In this document: piece by piece, positions 1 through 6,817 of the stretch
Layout: each line of letters begins with the position of its first letter
Numbering within the stretch: position 1 is the stretch's first letter
Assembly: GCA_036008325.1 (NCBI GenBank)
Contig: DASYNW010000172.1
Location: 1 to 10,458, forward strand
Reading direction: 5' to 3'
Origin: AP-15 sp036008325
GTDB lineage: Bacteria; Pseudomonadota; Alphaproteobacteria; ATCC43930; CGMCC-115725
Length of the DNA: 10,458 bases
Position numbers and translations under genes: made by a program
Notes under the pieces: model-generated
What the model was told of the DNA's origin: nothing
The model's database searches: none
What the model saw: the letters and a program-made list of their open reading frames with translations, nothing else

Positions 1-1424
1 GCCGCACCCTCGTCGAGCTCGACGATCTCGGGCAACAGCAGGGTCTGGCGCGCCACCCCACGGCGGGCGAGATCGGCCTTGATCCGCTCATGGATCAGCC
101 GCTCATGCGCCGCGTGCTGGTCGACCAGCACGATCCCGGTCGGGGTCTCGGCCAGGATGTAGGTGCCGTGCAATTGCGCCCGCGCCAAGCCGAGCGGCGC
201 CTGCGCGTGGGGGGGTGCCGGGGCGGGCGGCGGCGCGTCCGGCGCCAGGAACGCCGCGCCGGTCTCGGCCAGGTCGGAGGGCGGCAACGCGGGCGGGAAG
301 GCGAAACGCGGCAAGGCCGTGGCCGACGGGCCGCCGACGCCGTTATGCAAGCCTCCCAGAAGCGGCTCGCCCGGCCGCAGCTCCCCGGCCCGGAACGCGC
401 CGAGGGCGGCATCGGCGACCGTGGTCGACGCGCGGTGCCCGGCGGCGGCCAGCGCCGCGCGCAAGGCGCCGACGATCAGCCCGCGCACCAGGGCGGCGTC
501 GCGAAACCTGACCTCGGCCTTGGCCGGGTGGACGTTGACGTCGATCTCGTCCTCGGGGCCGTCGAGGAACAGGGCCACGATCGGGTGGCGGTCGCGCGCC
601 AAGAGGTCCTGATAGGCGCCGCGCACCGCGCCGACCAAGAGCTTGTCGCGCACCGGGCGGCCGTTGACGACGAGGTACTGGTCGCGCGGCAGGGCCCGGT
701 TCAGGGTCGGCAGACCGGCGAGGCCCGAAAGGCGGAAACCGCCGCGCTCGGCCTCGATCTCGAGCGAATTCTCGGCAAAGTCGCGGCCGAGCAAGGCGGC
801 GAGGCGCGAGCGCCGGTCGGACGCGGCGGGCAGCCGCAACAGGCCGCGCTGATCCTCGGCGGCGACGTTGAAGGCGATCTGCGGATAGGCCATCGCCAGC
901 CGGCGCACCATGTCGACCGCCAGCTCGCGCTCGGTCCGCGCCGTCTTTAAAAATTTGAGCCGGGCCGGGGTGGCGAAAAACAGATCGCGCACCTCGACCC
1001 GCGTCCCCGGCGCCGCCGCCGCCGGCTCGGGGGGGCTTTTTTGGCCGGCCTCGACCGCGATCGCCCAGGCATTGGCGGCCCCGGGCGGACGCGACACCAG
1101 GCGCAGCCGGCTGACCGCGCCGATCGACGGCAGGGCTTCGCCGCGAAAGCCCAAGGCCCTGATATGGAGGAGATCGTCATCCGGCAGTTTCGAGGTGCAG
1201 TGGCGCTCGACCGCCAGCACGAGCTCGTCGGCGGTCATGCCAGCCCCGTCATCGGCGACCGCGATCAACCCCTGGCCGCCCTCGTGGAGCGTCACCCAGA
1301 TCTGCCGGGAAGCGGCGTCGATCGCGTTCTCGACCAGTTCCTTGACCGCAGCGGCCGGACGCTCGACCACCTCGCCGGCAGCGATGCGGTTGATCAGGAC
1401 CGGCGGCAACAGGCGGATCGTCAT
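1..1424 (-). CDS. mutL: DNA mismatch repair protein MutL, C-terminus cut by the window edge
   Basis: MutL couples mismatch recognition by MutS to strand incision. About 474 codons are visible, read from ATG at 1424 without a stop; the rest of the C-terminal domain lies beyond the left edge. The N-terminal GHKL ATPase is complete in its motifs: KELVENAIDA (E29, N33), DDGAGM (D58), GFRGEAL (92-98), and NVHPAKAEVRF (K302), at nearly the same numbering as E. coli MutL. A linker rich in Ala and Pro follows from about 310 to 425. After it comes DQHAAHERLIHE (435-446), which fits the DQHA(X)2E(X)4E metal-binding motif of endonuclease-type MutL, absent from E. coli MutL. The start is fixed by the conserved opening MTIRLLPPVLINRIAAGEVV. 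It is divergent from the flavoprotein gene at 1687. Identification is near certain. Confidence 0.97.
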   Translation of the reverse strand, partial: MTIRLLPPVLINRIAAGEVVERPAAAVKELVENAIDAASRQIWVTLHEGGQGLIAVADDGAGMTADELVLAVERHCTSKLPDDDLLHIRALGFRGEALPSIGAVSRLRLVSRPPGAANAWAIAVEAGQKSPPEPAAAAPGTRVEVRDLFFATPARLKFLKTARTERELAVDMVRRLAMAYPQIAFNVAAEDQRGLLRLPAASDRRSRLAALLGRDFAENSLEIEAERGGFRLSGLAGLPTLNRALPRDQYLVVNGRPVRDKLLVGAVRGAYQDLLARDRHPIVALFLDGPEDEIDVNVHPAKAEVRFRDAALVRGLIVGALRAALAAAGHRASTTVADAALGAFRAGELRPGEPLLGGLHNGVGGPSATALPRFAFPPALPPSDLAETGAAFLAPDAPPPAPAPPHAQAPLGLARAQLHGTYILAETPTGIVLVDQHAAHERLIHERIKADLARRGVARQTLLLPEIVELDEGA

Positions 1425-1430
1425 TCCGCG

Positions 1431-1436
1431 ATTGTA
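1431..1436 (-). promoter_or_regulatory. Possible -10 box of mutL, close to the start codon
   Basis: TACAAT on the minus strand matches the sigma-70 -10 consensus at five of six positions and ends six bases before the mutL ATG, which would put transcription start at or next to the A of ATG. No convincing -35 is seen 16-18 bases upstream, and no Shine-Dalgarno sequence precedes the ATG. Together these would suit a leaderless mRNA, but a hexamer match alone is weak evidence. Confidence 0.3.
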
Positions 1437-1600
1437 CACCGATTGCACCGCGACCGCGCGATCTCCACACCCGTTAGCCTTTTCGCCAGCCCGCCCGATG
1501 CCGCGACCCCGGTAATGTGCCGCGGCCGGGGCCGGGTCGATCCGCCGGGTCGGCGCGCGCGCTTGGCCGAATCGCGGCGCGCAGCCGAGCGGCACCCGGC

Positions 1601-1629
1601 TTGACAGCGCCGGCGCTTGCCGTTCGACT
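1601..1629 (+). promoter_or_regulatory. Candidate sigma-70 promoter of the first acyl-CoA-dehydrogenase-like gene
   Basis: A perfect -35 hexamer TTGACA (1601-1606) is followed after 17 bases by TCGACT (1624-1629), a poor -10 matching TATAAT at three positions. Transcription would start near 1636, about 50 bases before the TTG start codon, inside the dyad at 1630-1659. The -35 and spacing are good and the -10 is weak. Confidence 0.35.
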
Positions 1630-1659
1630 GGCCCCCGTGCCCCTGCCGCACCGGGGGCC
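1630..1659 (+). repeat. Inverted repeat/hairpin in the leader of the first flavoprotein gene
   Basis: GGCCCCCG (1630-1637) pairs with CGGGGGCC (1652-1659). After a single bulged C at 1651, TGC (1638-1640) pairs with GCA (1648-1650), leaving a 7-base loop. The 11 base pairs cover the predicted transcription start and lie upstream of the ribosome binding site. No T-run follows on either strand, so it is not a standard intrinsic terminator. It could be an operator for a dimeric repressor or an mRNA leader hairpin. Confidence 0.45.
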
Positions 1660-1676
1660 GCATCAACAACAGAGCG

Positions 1677-1689
1677 AGGAACGCCGTTG
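1677..1689 (+). promoter_or_regulatory. Ribosome binding site that selects a TTG start codon
   Basis: AGGA at 1677-1680, within GAGCGAGGA, lies six bases before TTG at 1687. No in-frame ATG occurs before the conserved N-terminal helix of the product (from residue 20), so this site decides the start. Confidence 0.6.
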
Positions 1690-2898
1690 CCAAGCCCCGC
1701 CCCCGAACCCACCGGCGCCGACCACACCTCTCCCGACCCGGCGATCGACTATCTCGCCCGGGCGCGCGCCTTCGCCCCGACGATCGCCGCCGCCGCCGGC
1801 GAAATCGAAGAGCGGCGCGAATTGCCGGAAGCGCTGCGCGGGGCGCTGATCGAACGCGGATTTTTCCGCCTGCTGTTGCCGCGTTCGCTCGGCGGGGCCG
1901 AGCTGCCGCCGGCGCTGTTCGTGCCAGTCATCGAGGCGGTCGCCACGGCCGACGCCAGCACCGCGTGGTGCCTGAACCAGACCGCCGGCTGCTCGATGAT
2001 CGCGGCCTATCTCGAACCCGCAGCGGCGCGCGAGATTTTCGGCCACCCGGGCGGCATCCTCGCCTGGGGTCCGGGGCCGGGCGAGGCGCGGGTTGTCGCC
2101 GGCGGCTACCGGGTCACCGCCAGCTTCAGCTTTGCCAGCGGCAGCCACGAGGCGAGCTGGCTCGGCGCCCATGTGCCGATCGTCGAGGCAGATGGGACGC
2201 CGCGGCTCGACCCGGACGGCAGCCCGGTCATCCGCGACATGCTGTTCCCGAAATCCCAGGCCGAAATGACCGACATCTGGCATGTGATCGGCCTCAAAGG
2301 CACCGGCAGCGACCGGTATAGGGTGACCGACCTGTTCGTGCCGGAGCACCATTCGGTGTCGCGCCGCGACGAAGGCGCGCTGCGCGAATCGGGGCTGCTC
2401 TACCGCTTCGGCAGCCTGCAGCTCTATAGCGCCGGTTTTGCCGGGGTGGCGCTCGGCATCGCCCGCAGCACCTTCGACCACTTTGTCGAGCTCGCCCGCG
2501 ACAAGACCCCGCGCGGCGCCCGGCATACCCTGCGCGACAACCAAATCGTGCAGTCGCAGGTGGCGCAGGCCGAGGCGCGGCTCGGCGCGGCGCGCGCCTT
2601 GCTCATGGGCTCGCTCGACGAGATCACCGCCGCGGTCGCCCGCTCGGGCTACCTCACCCTCGACCAGCGGATGGCGATCCGGCTGGCCTCGAGCTTCGCC
2701 ATCCATCAGTCGATGGCGGTCGTCGACACGATCTATCACCTCGCCGGGGCCAGCGCGATTTTTGCCGCCAATCCGTTCGAGCGGCGGTTTCGCGATATCC
2801 ACGCGGTGACGCAGCAACTGCAGGGCCGCCAGCAGCATTACGAGACGGTCGGTCAGTTTCTGCTCGGGCTCGACCCCGACACCCTCGCCTGGCTGTGA
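1687..2898 (+). CDS. Acyl-CoA-dehydrogenase-fold flavoprotein, probably a group D flavin monooxygenase (paralogue A)
   Basis: A 403-residue protein with the three-part acyl-CoA dehydrogenase fold: N-terminal helices (about 20-130, with RSLGGAEL at 66-73), a middle beta domain (130-225, with FASGSHEASWLGAHVPI at 149-165 and IGLKGTGSD at 201-209) and C-terminal helices (240-400). The tail, with RDIHAVTQQLQGR (369-381) then HYETVGQFLLG (384-394), resembles the R..A.TH...D..R.KY..VG end of DszC-type monooxygenases rather than the catalytic-Glu segment of beta-oxidation enzymes. Such enzymes use reduced flavin supplied by a separate reductase; none is encoded nearby, and the substrate cannot be told. 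The start is TTG, supported by AGGA six bases upstream. It is divergent from mutL, convergent with mlaC, and paralogous to the gene at 9254. Family certain; monooxygenase assignment moderately likely. Confidence 0.9.
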   Translation: MPSPAPEPTGADHTSPDPAIDYLARARAFAPTIAAAAGEIEERRELPEALRGALIERGFFRLLLPRSLGGAELPPALFVPVIEAVATADASTAWCLNQTAGCSMIAAYLEPAAAREIFGHPGGILAWGPGPGEARVVAGGYRVTASFSFASGSHEASWLGAHVPIVEADGTPRLDPDGSPVIRDMLFPKSQAEMTDIWHVIGLKGTGSDRYRVTDLFVPEHHSVSRRDEGALRESGLLYRFGSLQLYSAGFAGVALGIARSTFDHFVELARDKTPRGARHTLRDNQIVQSQVAQAEARLGAARALLMGSLDEITAAVARSGYLTLDQRMAIRLASSFAIHQSMAVVDTIYHLAGASAIFAANPFERRFRDIHAVTQQLQGRQQHYETVGQFLLGLDPDTLAWL

Positions 2899-2950
2899 GC
2901 GGGACCGCCCAATCACCCCGCCCGCCCGCCAATCGCCGGCACACCACCGC

Positions 2951-2968
2951 GCCGCCGCGGCCGGCGGC
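2951..2968. terminator. Possible hairpin at the convergent gene ends
   Basis: GCCGCC (2951-2956) and GGCGGC (2963-2968) can form a 6-bp GC stem with a 6-base loop in the 69-base gap between two convergent genes, touching the mlaC stop codon. No T-run follows on either strand. In DNA this GC-rich such a stem can arise by chance, so the terminator role is tentative. Confidence 0.2.
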
Positions 2969-3639
2969 TATTGCGCCGCGCTCGCGGTCTTTTGCCGCAT
3001 CAAATCGAGCAATCCTTGCACCTGCCCGCCATGGCGCTGGATCACCGAGGCGAATTCGGAGCGTTGGGTCACGGCCATGCTGACCCCCTCGACGATCACG
3101 TCGCTGATCTTGTAGCCGCCATCGTCGTTGACCAGCCGCCAATCGATCTCGAGCGGTTGCGGTGCGCCGGGCGAGATCACGTCGGTTGAGACGATCACCG
3201 AATCCGCATCGGGCCGGCTGCCATTGACCTTGAACTGCTCGCCGCCGAAATCGGAGAGCCGGGCGGTATAGACGAAGACGACGTAATCCTGGAACAATTT
3301 GAGGAATTCTTTCTGTTCCTCGCCGCTGGCGCTGCGCCAATAGCGGCCGAGAACAAAGCGGGCGATGCCGGGGCAGTCGAAATCGCTCTGGAAGAGCTCG
3401 CGAAATCGCGCCTGCCGTTCGGCGACCGGGGCCTTTTTGTTCAGAACCTCGAGCGCATTGCTCCACATATGGTTCATGAAGGCGGTCGCCTGCGCACCGG
3501 GATCACCCGGCGCCGGCGTCGGCGCCGCCGCCATCGCCAGCGGCAGCACCAGGATCAGCATCAAGCGTCGCATCGGCGGCGCCGCAATCCGCCATCGGCC
3601 CGGTCGTCCGGCAGGTTTGCCCCAGCTTGATAAAGCCAT
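2968..3639 (-). CDS. mlaC: MlaC-family periplasmic phospholipid-binding protein (Ttg2D type)
   Basis: Periplasmic carrier that shuttles phospholipid between the outer membrane and the inner-membrane MlaFEDB transporter. The 223-residue reading begins at ATG 3639, preceded by AAGGGG nine bases upstream and by a good promoter. A second ATG at 3573 would begin directly at the signal peptide (MRRLMLILVLPLAMAAA, residues 23-39) but has no clear ribosome binding site. The mature part carries family hallmarks: FRELFQSDFD (79-88), IARFVLGRYWR (92-102), EFLKLFQDYVVFVYTARL (111-128), ISDVIVEGVSMAVTQRSEF (178-196) and a final helical LLDLMR. No mlaA, mlaD, mlaE or mlaF is in the window. HpnM, a related hopanoid-locus protein, is an alternative, but no hpn genes are seen. 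Family confident; partners unknown. Confidence 0.92.
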   Translation of the reverse strand: MALSSWGKPAGRPGRWRIAAPPMRRLMLILVLPLAMAAAPTPAPGDPGAQATAFMNHMWSNALEVLNKKAPVAERQARFRELFQSDFDCPGIARFVLGRYWRSASGEEQKEFLKLFQDYVVFVYTARLSDFGGEQFKVNGSRPDADSVIVSTDVISPGAPQPLEIDWRLVNDDGGYKISDVIVEGVSMAVTQRSEFASVIQRHGGQVQGLLDLMRQKTASAAQ

Positions 3640-3648
3640 GGTCACTAT

Positions 3649-3654
3649 CCCCTT
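3649..3654 (-). promoter_or_regulatory. Ribosome binding site choosing the upstream mlaC start
   Basis: AAGGGG on the minus strand is nine bases before ATG 3639 and three bases before an in-frame GTG at 3645. The spacing favours ATG 3639. The family-typical start at 3573 lacks such a site, so the protein probably carries about 22 extra residues before its signal peptide. Confidence 0.45.
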
Positions 3655-3674
3655 CGGCCTTGGCTCGCTGCCCT

Positions 3675-3703
3675 CTAATAGCGCGGCGGCCTTCGCCTGA
3701 CAA
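3675..3703 (-). promoter_or_regulatory. Sigma-70-like promoter of mlaC
   Basis: On the minus strand TTGTCA (3703-3698) and TATTAG (3680-3675) are separated by exactly 17 bases. Transcription would start near 3668, giving a leader of about 29 bases to ATG 3639. It lies in the 159-base gap after the cytochrome gene, so mlaC can be transcribed separately from that gene. This is the best promoter match in the window. Confidence 0.5.
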
Positions 3704-3798
3704 TATCGTCGCGCAGCATGATCGCAGCCGGCCGCAAATCTTCAAGACGACGGGAGAGCGCCGGTTGCGGCGCGACCAGCCGGCGGCCCGAGCTCGGC

Positions 3799-4320
3799 TC
3801 AATTCTTGACCTGTTCCCAGGCCCGTTCGGCCGCGGGCGGCAGCTTGTTCATGTGCTTCAGAAAGAGTGCCAGCGTCCAGATCTGCTGGTCGCTCAGCGA
3901 ACTCTTCCACGCCGGCATGCCGGTCCAGCGAATGCCGTGCGTGATCTTCCAAACCGACACACCTTCGGGATCGTCCTCCACCCCGTCCGTCGCCAATTGC
4001 GGCGGCCGCGGGTATTCGCCCTTGGCCACCGGCGAGGCCGACGCATCCCCCTTTGCGGTGCCGTGGCAGATCGCGCAATGCTGGCCATAGAGCTCAACCC
4101 CGGCGATCAGATTGTCGTCGCTCGTCGCCACCGGATTAGGGCCTTGGGGCGCATCGCGGGAGAGGGTCGCTCGCAGCGAGGTTCCCGCCGCCCAAGTTTC
4201 CAGCCGGCCAGGCTTGGCGTCGGCGTTGGCCGGGATCAGACCGCTGCGCAGAATGATATAGCCGCCGACCAGAGCGACGATGATTGCGGCCACGATGCCC
4301 GCGACGAAACCCTTCAACAT
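3799..4320 (-). CDS. Membrane-anchored monohaem cytochrome c
   Basis: A 173-residue class I c-type cytochrome. Residues 4-25 form one hydrophobic N-terminal helix (GFVAGIVAAIIVALVGGYII), an uncleaved signal anchor or a signal peptide without an obvious cleavage site. The haem is attached at CAICH (C82, C85, H86). M135 in GMPAW is the likely distal axial ligand, and SLSDQQIWTLALFLKHM (141-157) is the closing helix typical of the fold. It would carry electrons on the periplasmic face of the inner membrane; the partner oxidase or dehydrogenase is not in the window. AGGGGAG sits four bases before the ATG. It precedes mlaC on the same strand but is separated by 159 bases with a promoter, so joint function is not implied. 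It is divergent from msrA. Confidence 0.93.
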   Translation of the reverse strand: MLKGFVAGIVAAIIVALVGGYIILRSGLIPANADAKPGRLETWAAGTSLRATLSRDAPQGPNPVATSDDNLIAGVELYGQHCAICHGTAKGDASASPVAKGEYPRPPQLATDGVEDDPEGVSVWKITHGIRWTGMPAWKSSLSDQQIWTLALFLKHMNKLPPAAERAWEQVKN

Positions 4321-4358
4321 TGCGCTCCCCTTTCGCGTTGCCGATGCGAACCCGCCCC

Positions 4359-4372
4359 CGGGCTGCAGCCCG
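4359..4372. repeat. 14-bp perfect palindrome upstream of the cytochrome c gene
   Basis: CGGGCTGCAGCCCG is identical to its reverse complement and lies about 40 bases upstream of the cytochrome c ATG, within the 255-base region shared with divergent msrA. It could be an operator half-site pair, but 14 bases of mostly GC is modest evidence. Confidence 0.3.
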
Positions 4373-4496
4373 ATTGACTGCGAGGCGCAGGTCCGGCGGA
4401 TCCATATTACCCGGGCGCGGCGGGTTCGCGCGGCTGCGATCGACCGCGGATCGCCTCGATGAGGGCCGGGCGCGCTGCCGAACGGCGCGGCTAGGC

Positions 4497-4525
4497 TTGG
4501 CGAGGACGGGCTTGCTGCCTACATC
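4497..4525 (+). promoter_or_regulatory. Weak candidate promoter of msrA
   Basis: TTGGCG (4497-4502), a 17-base spacer and TACATC (4520-4525) would start transcription near 4532, just before the hairpin at 4534-4552 and about 44 bases ahead of the ATG. Both boxes are imperfect; the position is the main support. Confidence 0.25.
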
Positions 4526-4533
4526 GAGGCGGT

Positions 4534-4552
4534 GTTCGCCGAGCCGGCGAAC
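4534..4552 (+). repeat. 8-bp perfect hairpin in the msrA leader
   Basis: GTTCGCCG and CGGCGAAC pair perfectly around a 3-base loop (AGC). A run of six A (4560-4565) and the AAGGGG ribosome binding site follow, the latter six bases before the ATG. There is no T-run after the stem, so it is not an intrinsic terminator in either direction. It may stabilise the 5' end of the msrA transcript or serve as a binding site. Confidence 0.4.
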
Positions 4553-4575
4553 CCTGCACAAAAAAGGGGTGCCAG

Positions 4576-5235
4576 ATGTGGCGGTTCATGCGTGACAAGC
4601 TGACGGTGCCGCAAGCGGAGGATTGCCTGCCGGGCCGCGCCGAGCCATTGAGCATCCCCGAGCGGCATTTCGTCAACGGTCATCCGCTGGCCGGACCCTA
4701 TCCGGCGGGCTTCGAGAAGGCGGTGTTCGGGCTCGGCTGCTTCTGGGGCGCCGAGCGGGTGTTCTGGCAGGTTCCGGGAGTGTGGGTCACCGCGGTCGGG
4801 TATGCCGGTGGCTCGACCCCGAACCCGACCTATGAGGAGGTGTGTGGCGGCCGCACCGGGCATACCGAGGCGGTGCTCGTCGTCTACGACCCGGCCGTCA
4901 CCAGCTACGACGCGCTGTTGAAGGTGTTCTGGGAAAGCCACGACCCGACCCAGGGCATGCGCCAGGGCAACGATGTCGGGACCCAATACCGCTCGGCGAT
5001 CTACACCTATTCGCCCGAGCAGCGCCGCGCGGCCGAGGCGACGCGCGCGGCCTATCAGCCGAGGCTCGAGACCGCCCGCTATGGCGCGATCTCGACCGAG
5101 ATCGCCGACGCGCCGCCATTCTATTTTGCCGAGGGCTACCACCAGCAATACCTGGCTAAGAACCCGCATGGCTATTGCGGGCTCGGCGGCACCGGGATCG
5201 CCTGCCCGGTCCCGGCAACAGACGCCGTCGCCTGA
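4576..5235 (+). CDS. msrA: Peptide methionine sulfoxide reductase MsrA
   Basis: Reduces the S-epimer of methionine sulfoxide in proteins and free methionine, with thioredoxin as the usual electron donor. The 219-residue protein has the catalytic motif GCFWGAE (C55 nucleophile) and the conserved VGYAGG (79-84), ESHDPTQGMRQGNDVGTQYRS and YFAEGYHQQYLAKNP blocks. The resolving cysteines are C201 in GYCGLGGTG and C210 near the end. The three-cysteine layout matches the E. coli enzyme (C51, C198, C206) closely, so this is the full-length form. The N-terminal extension of about 45 residues is also of the E. coli type, and no signal peptide is seen, so it should be cytoplasmic. No msrB is fused or adjacent. 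AAGGGG six bases before ATG 4576 fixes the start. It is convergent with the CYTH-CHAD gene, 40 bases apart. Confidence 0.97.
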   Translation: MWRFMRDKLTVPQAEDCLPGRAEPLSIPERHFVNGHPLAGPYPAGFEKAVFGLGCFWGAERVFWQVPGVWVTAVGYAGGSTPNPTYEEVCGGRTGHTEAVLVVYDPAVTSYDALLKVFWESHDPTQGMRQGNDVGTQYRSAIYTYSPEQRRAAEATRAAYQPRLETARYGAISTEIADAPPFYFAEGYHQQYLAKNPHGYCGLGGTGIACPVPATDAVA

Positions 5236-5275
5236 AACAGGCGCCGATCCGGACCGGTGACGGGCCAGTTCGACT

Positions 5276-6811
5276 TCACCGTCGCCAGAATGGCGCGGCC
5301 CGGTTCAGTCGGCGCAGCCGCTTGCCGAGCTTTGGCTCGCCGCGAAGAAACGCCCGCTCGTGCAGTTCGAGCAGCTGGCCGCCCGCCTCGGCGATCGGCC
5401 CGGCATCTTCGGCCTCGTTGCCGAGCTCGATGACCAGCCCATAGGCGACGCGGATGTCGTTGGCGTGGCCGAGCTCGTCCTGCACCGGCTTCAATGGTTT
5501 GAGATAACGGCGCGCATCGCGCTGCGGATAGAGGCTGCGGAGAAGCTCGACCGTGTAGCGCAGTTTTTTGACGGCGATGCGCAGCCGATGCCGCTCTTTC
5601 GGCGTCAGCCGGGCAAAATGCCGGCTGCGTTGGCGCACGTTGCGCCGCCGCCGATCGAGCAGGTCCGACGCGACCGCGCCGATCGGTGCGGACAGCGGCG
5701 ATGTCTCGGGCGCGTGGGGCGCACGCCAGCCGCTGGTGTCAAACCAGCGCAGCAGGCGGAGCACCGCCTCGGTATGCCGGGGCGACAGAATTTCCTCGGC
5801 GACCCGGTCATGGGCGCCGCCGCGCGCCCGCTCGGCCGCTGCCGAAAGCTCGTCCCAGCCGGGCTCGTCGGGGCGTTCGCAACGCAGCGGCCCCAGCAGC
5901 TCGGCGGAAAAGACGTCGAGGTTGCGCGCCGGCCCGAGCGGAGCGGCGAGACCGGCCAGCTGGTCGGCCACCGCGCGGCGCTCCTCTGCCGGGAGCTGCT
6001 TCTTGATCGCCGACAGCAGCGAGCGCAACCGGCGCACCGCGACCCGCATCTGATGCACGCCCTCGGGCTGACCGTCGACAGCGGCGGGCTCGTTCTTCAG
6101 CAGCTGGGCGAGGCAAGAGCGGCCGATGGTTTGCAAAACCTGCTCGACCGACATGCCGGAATCGATGGTCACGGCCTCGGCGTGGACCGGCGACGGCCGC
6201 AACTCGCCCTCGACGAGACGGTAGCCGCGCTCCGACTTGCTGCGCCAATCGATCCGCAACGGCGCGGTTTCGAGCAGTCTCAGCGCCAGATCATACACCG
6301 CGGCCGAGTCGCCGGCCTTGAGCTCGAGCTCGATCTCGCTCACTGGCTCGCTGCGGCCATTGTCGATCGCCCGGATCTCGCCGGTATCGATCGCCGCCTC
6401 GATCCGCGTCCCCGGGTTGGGCTCGATCTCGATGGCTTGGCGCGCGATCTCGGTAACAAACAGCGGGCGCAACTGATCGGCCAACTCCGCGGGCAGCCGC
6501 GGACCGCTGTGCGCCGCATGCGGGTCGGGCCGGTTCTCGGCCACCTCGTCTTCCCACTCGCCGCGCGCCAGCAGATCGCCCCCGCCGCGATCGGCGGTCT
6601 TCAGGGTCTGGATCAGCCGGCCGTCCGCGGCGCGCACCCGCAAGTTCGCTCCCTGCCGCTTCAGAGCGAGATCGAAGGTGTCGAAATAGGTGCTGACCAG
6701 ATGATGCTGGCGCACGGCGCGCTCTCCGGCGGCCATCGCGCCTAGCGCGCGCGTCAGAGCGGCCAGATCGGCGGGCGCGGCGGCGAGCTTTAATTCGATT
6801 TCGACCGAAAT
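5276..6811 (-). CDS. CYTH-CHAD protein (inorganic triphosphatase / polyphosphate-binding), probable ATT start
   Basis: CYTH domains hydrolyse inorganic triphosphate in a metal-dependent tunnel; CHAD domains are histidine-rich helical modules that bind polyphosphate. Read from ATT at 6811 the protein has 511 residues. CYTH (about 2-205) opens with SVEIELKL, the ExExK motif (E4, E6, K8), then YFDTFDLALKRQGANLRVR (42-60), EIELELKAGD (159-168) and KSERGYRL (192-199). CHAD (about 218-500) has two HxxR-type helices, VHQMRVAVRRLRSLL (252-266) and HRLRIAVKKLRYTVELL (408-424), plus ARNLDV and LKPVQDELGHANDIR. The ATT reading aligns with E. coli YgiF (MAQEIELKF) and has AAGGGGG six bases upstream. The nearest conventional starts are TTG 6856 and ATG 6883; the latter adds 24 basic residues and has a weak ribosome binding site. 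Function certain at family level; start about two to one in favour of ATT. Confidence 0.92.
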   Translation of the reverse strand: MSVEIELKLAAAPADLAALTRALGAMAAGERAVRQHHLVSTYFDTFDLALKRQGANLRVRAADGRLIQTLKTADRGGGDLLARGEWEDEVAENRPDPHAAHSGPRLPAELADQLRPLFVTEIARQAIEIEPNPGTRIEAAIDTGEIRAIDNGRSEPVSEIELELKAGDSAAVYDLALRLLETAPLRIDWRSKSERGYRLVEGELRPSPVHAEAVTIDSGMSVEQVLQTIGRSCLAQLLKNEPAAVDGQPEGVHQMRVAVRRLRSLLSAIKKQLPAEERRAVADQLAGLAAPLGPARNLDVFSAELLGPLRCERPDEPGWDELSAAAERARGGAHDRVAEEILSPRHTEAVLRLLRWFDTSGWRAPHAPETSPLSAPIGAVASDLLDRRRRNVRQRSRHFARLTPKERHRLRIAVKKLRYTVELLRSLYPQRDARRYLKPLKPVQDELGHANDIRVAYGLVIELGNEAEDAGPIAEAGGQLLELHERAFLRGEPKLGKRLRRLNRAAPFWRR

Positions 6812-6817
6812 GTGCGG

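Noticed and set aside
90..950. Long plus-strand open frame across the mutL region
   Set aside because: It is antisense to mutL, whose motifs are unmistakable. Long antisense frames are expected in DNA of this composition, and the translation shows no domain.
1663..2916. 417-codon minus-strand open frame covering the first flavoprotein gene
   Set aside because: It is the antisense shadow of a clear acyl-CoA-dehydrogenase-fold gene. The product is low-complexity and resembles no family.
4404..4409. Minus-strand TAATAT as -10 box of the cytochrome c gene
   Set aside because: The sequence 17 bases upstream is CGCGCG and no -35-like hexamer is near. One AT-rich word in GC-rich DNA is not enough.
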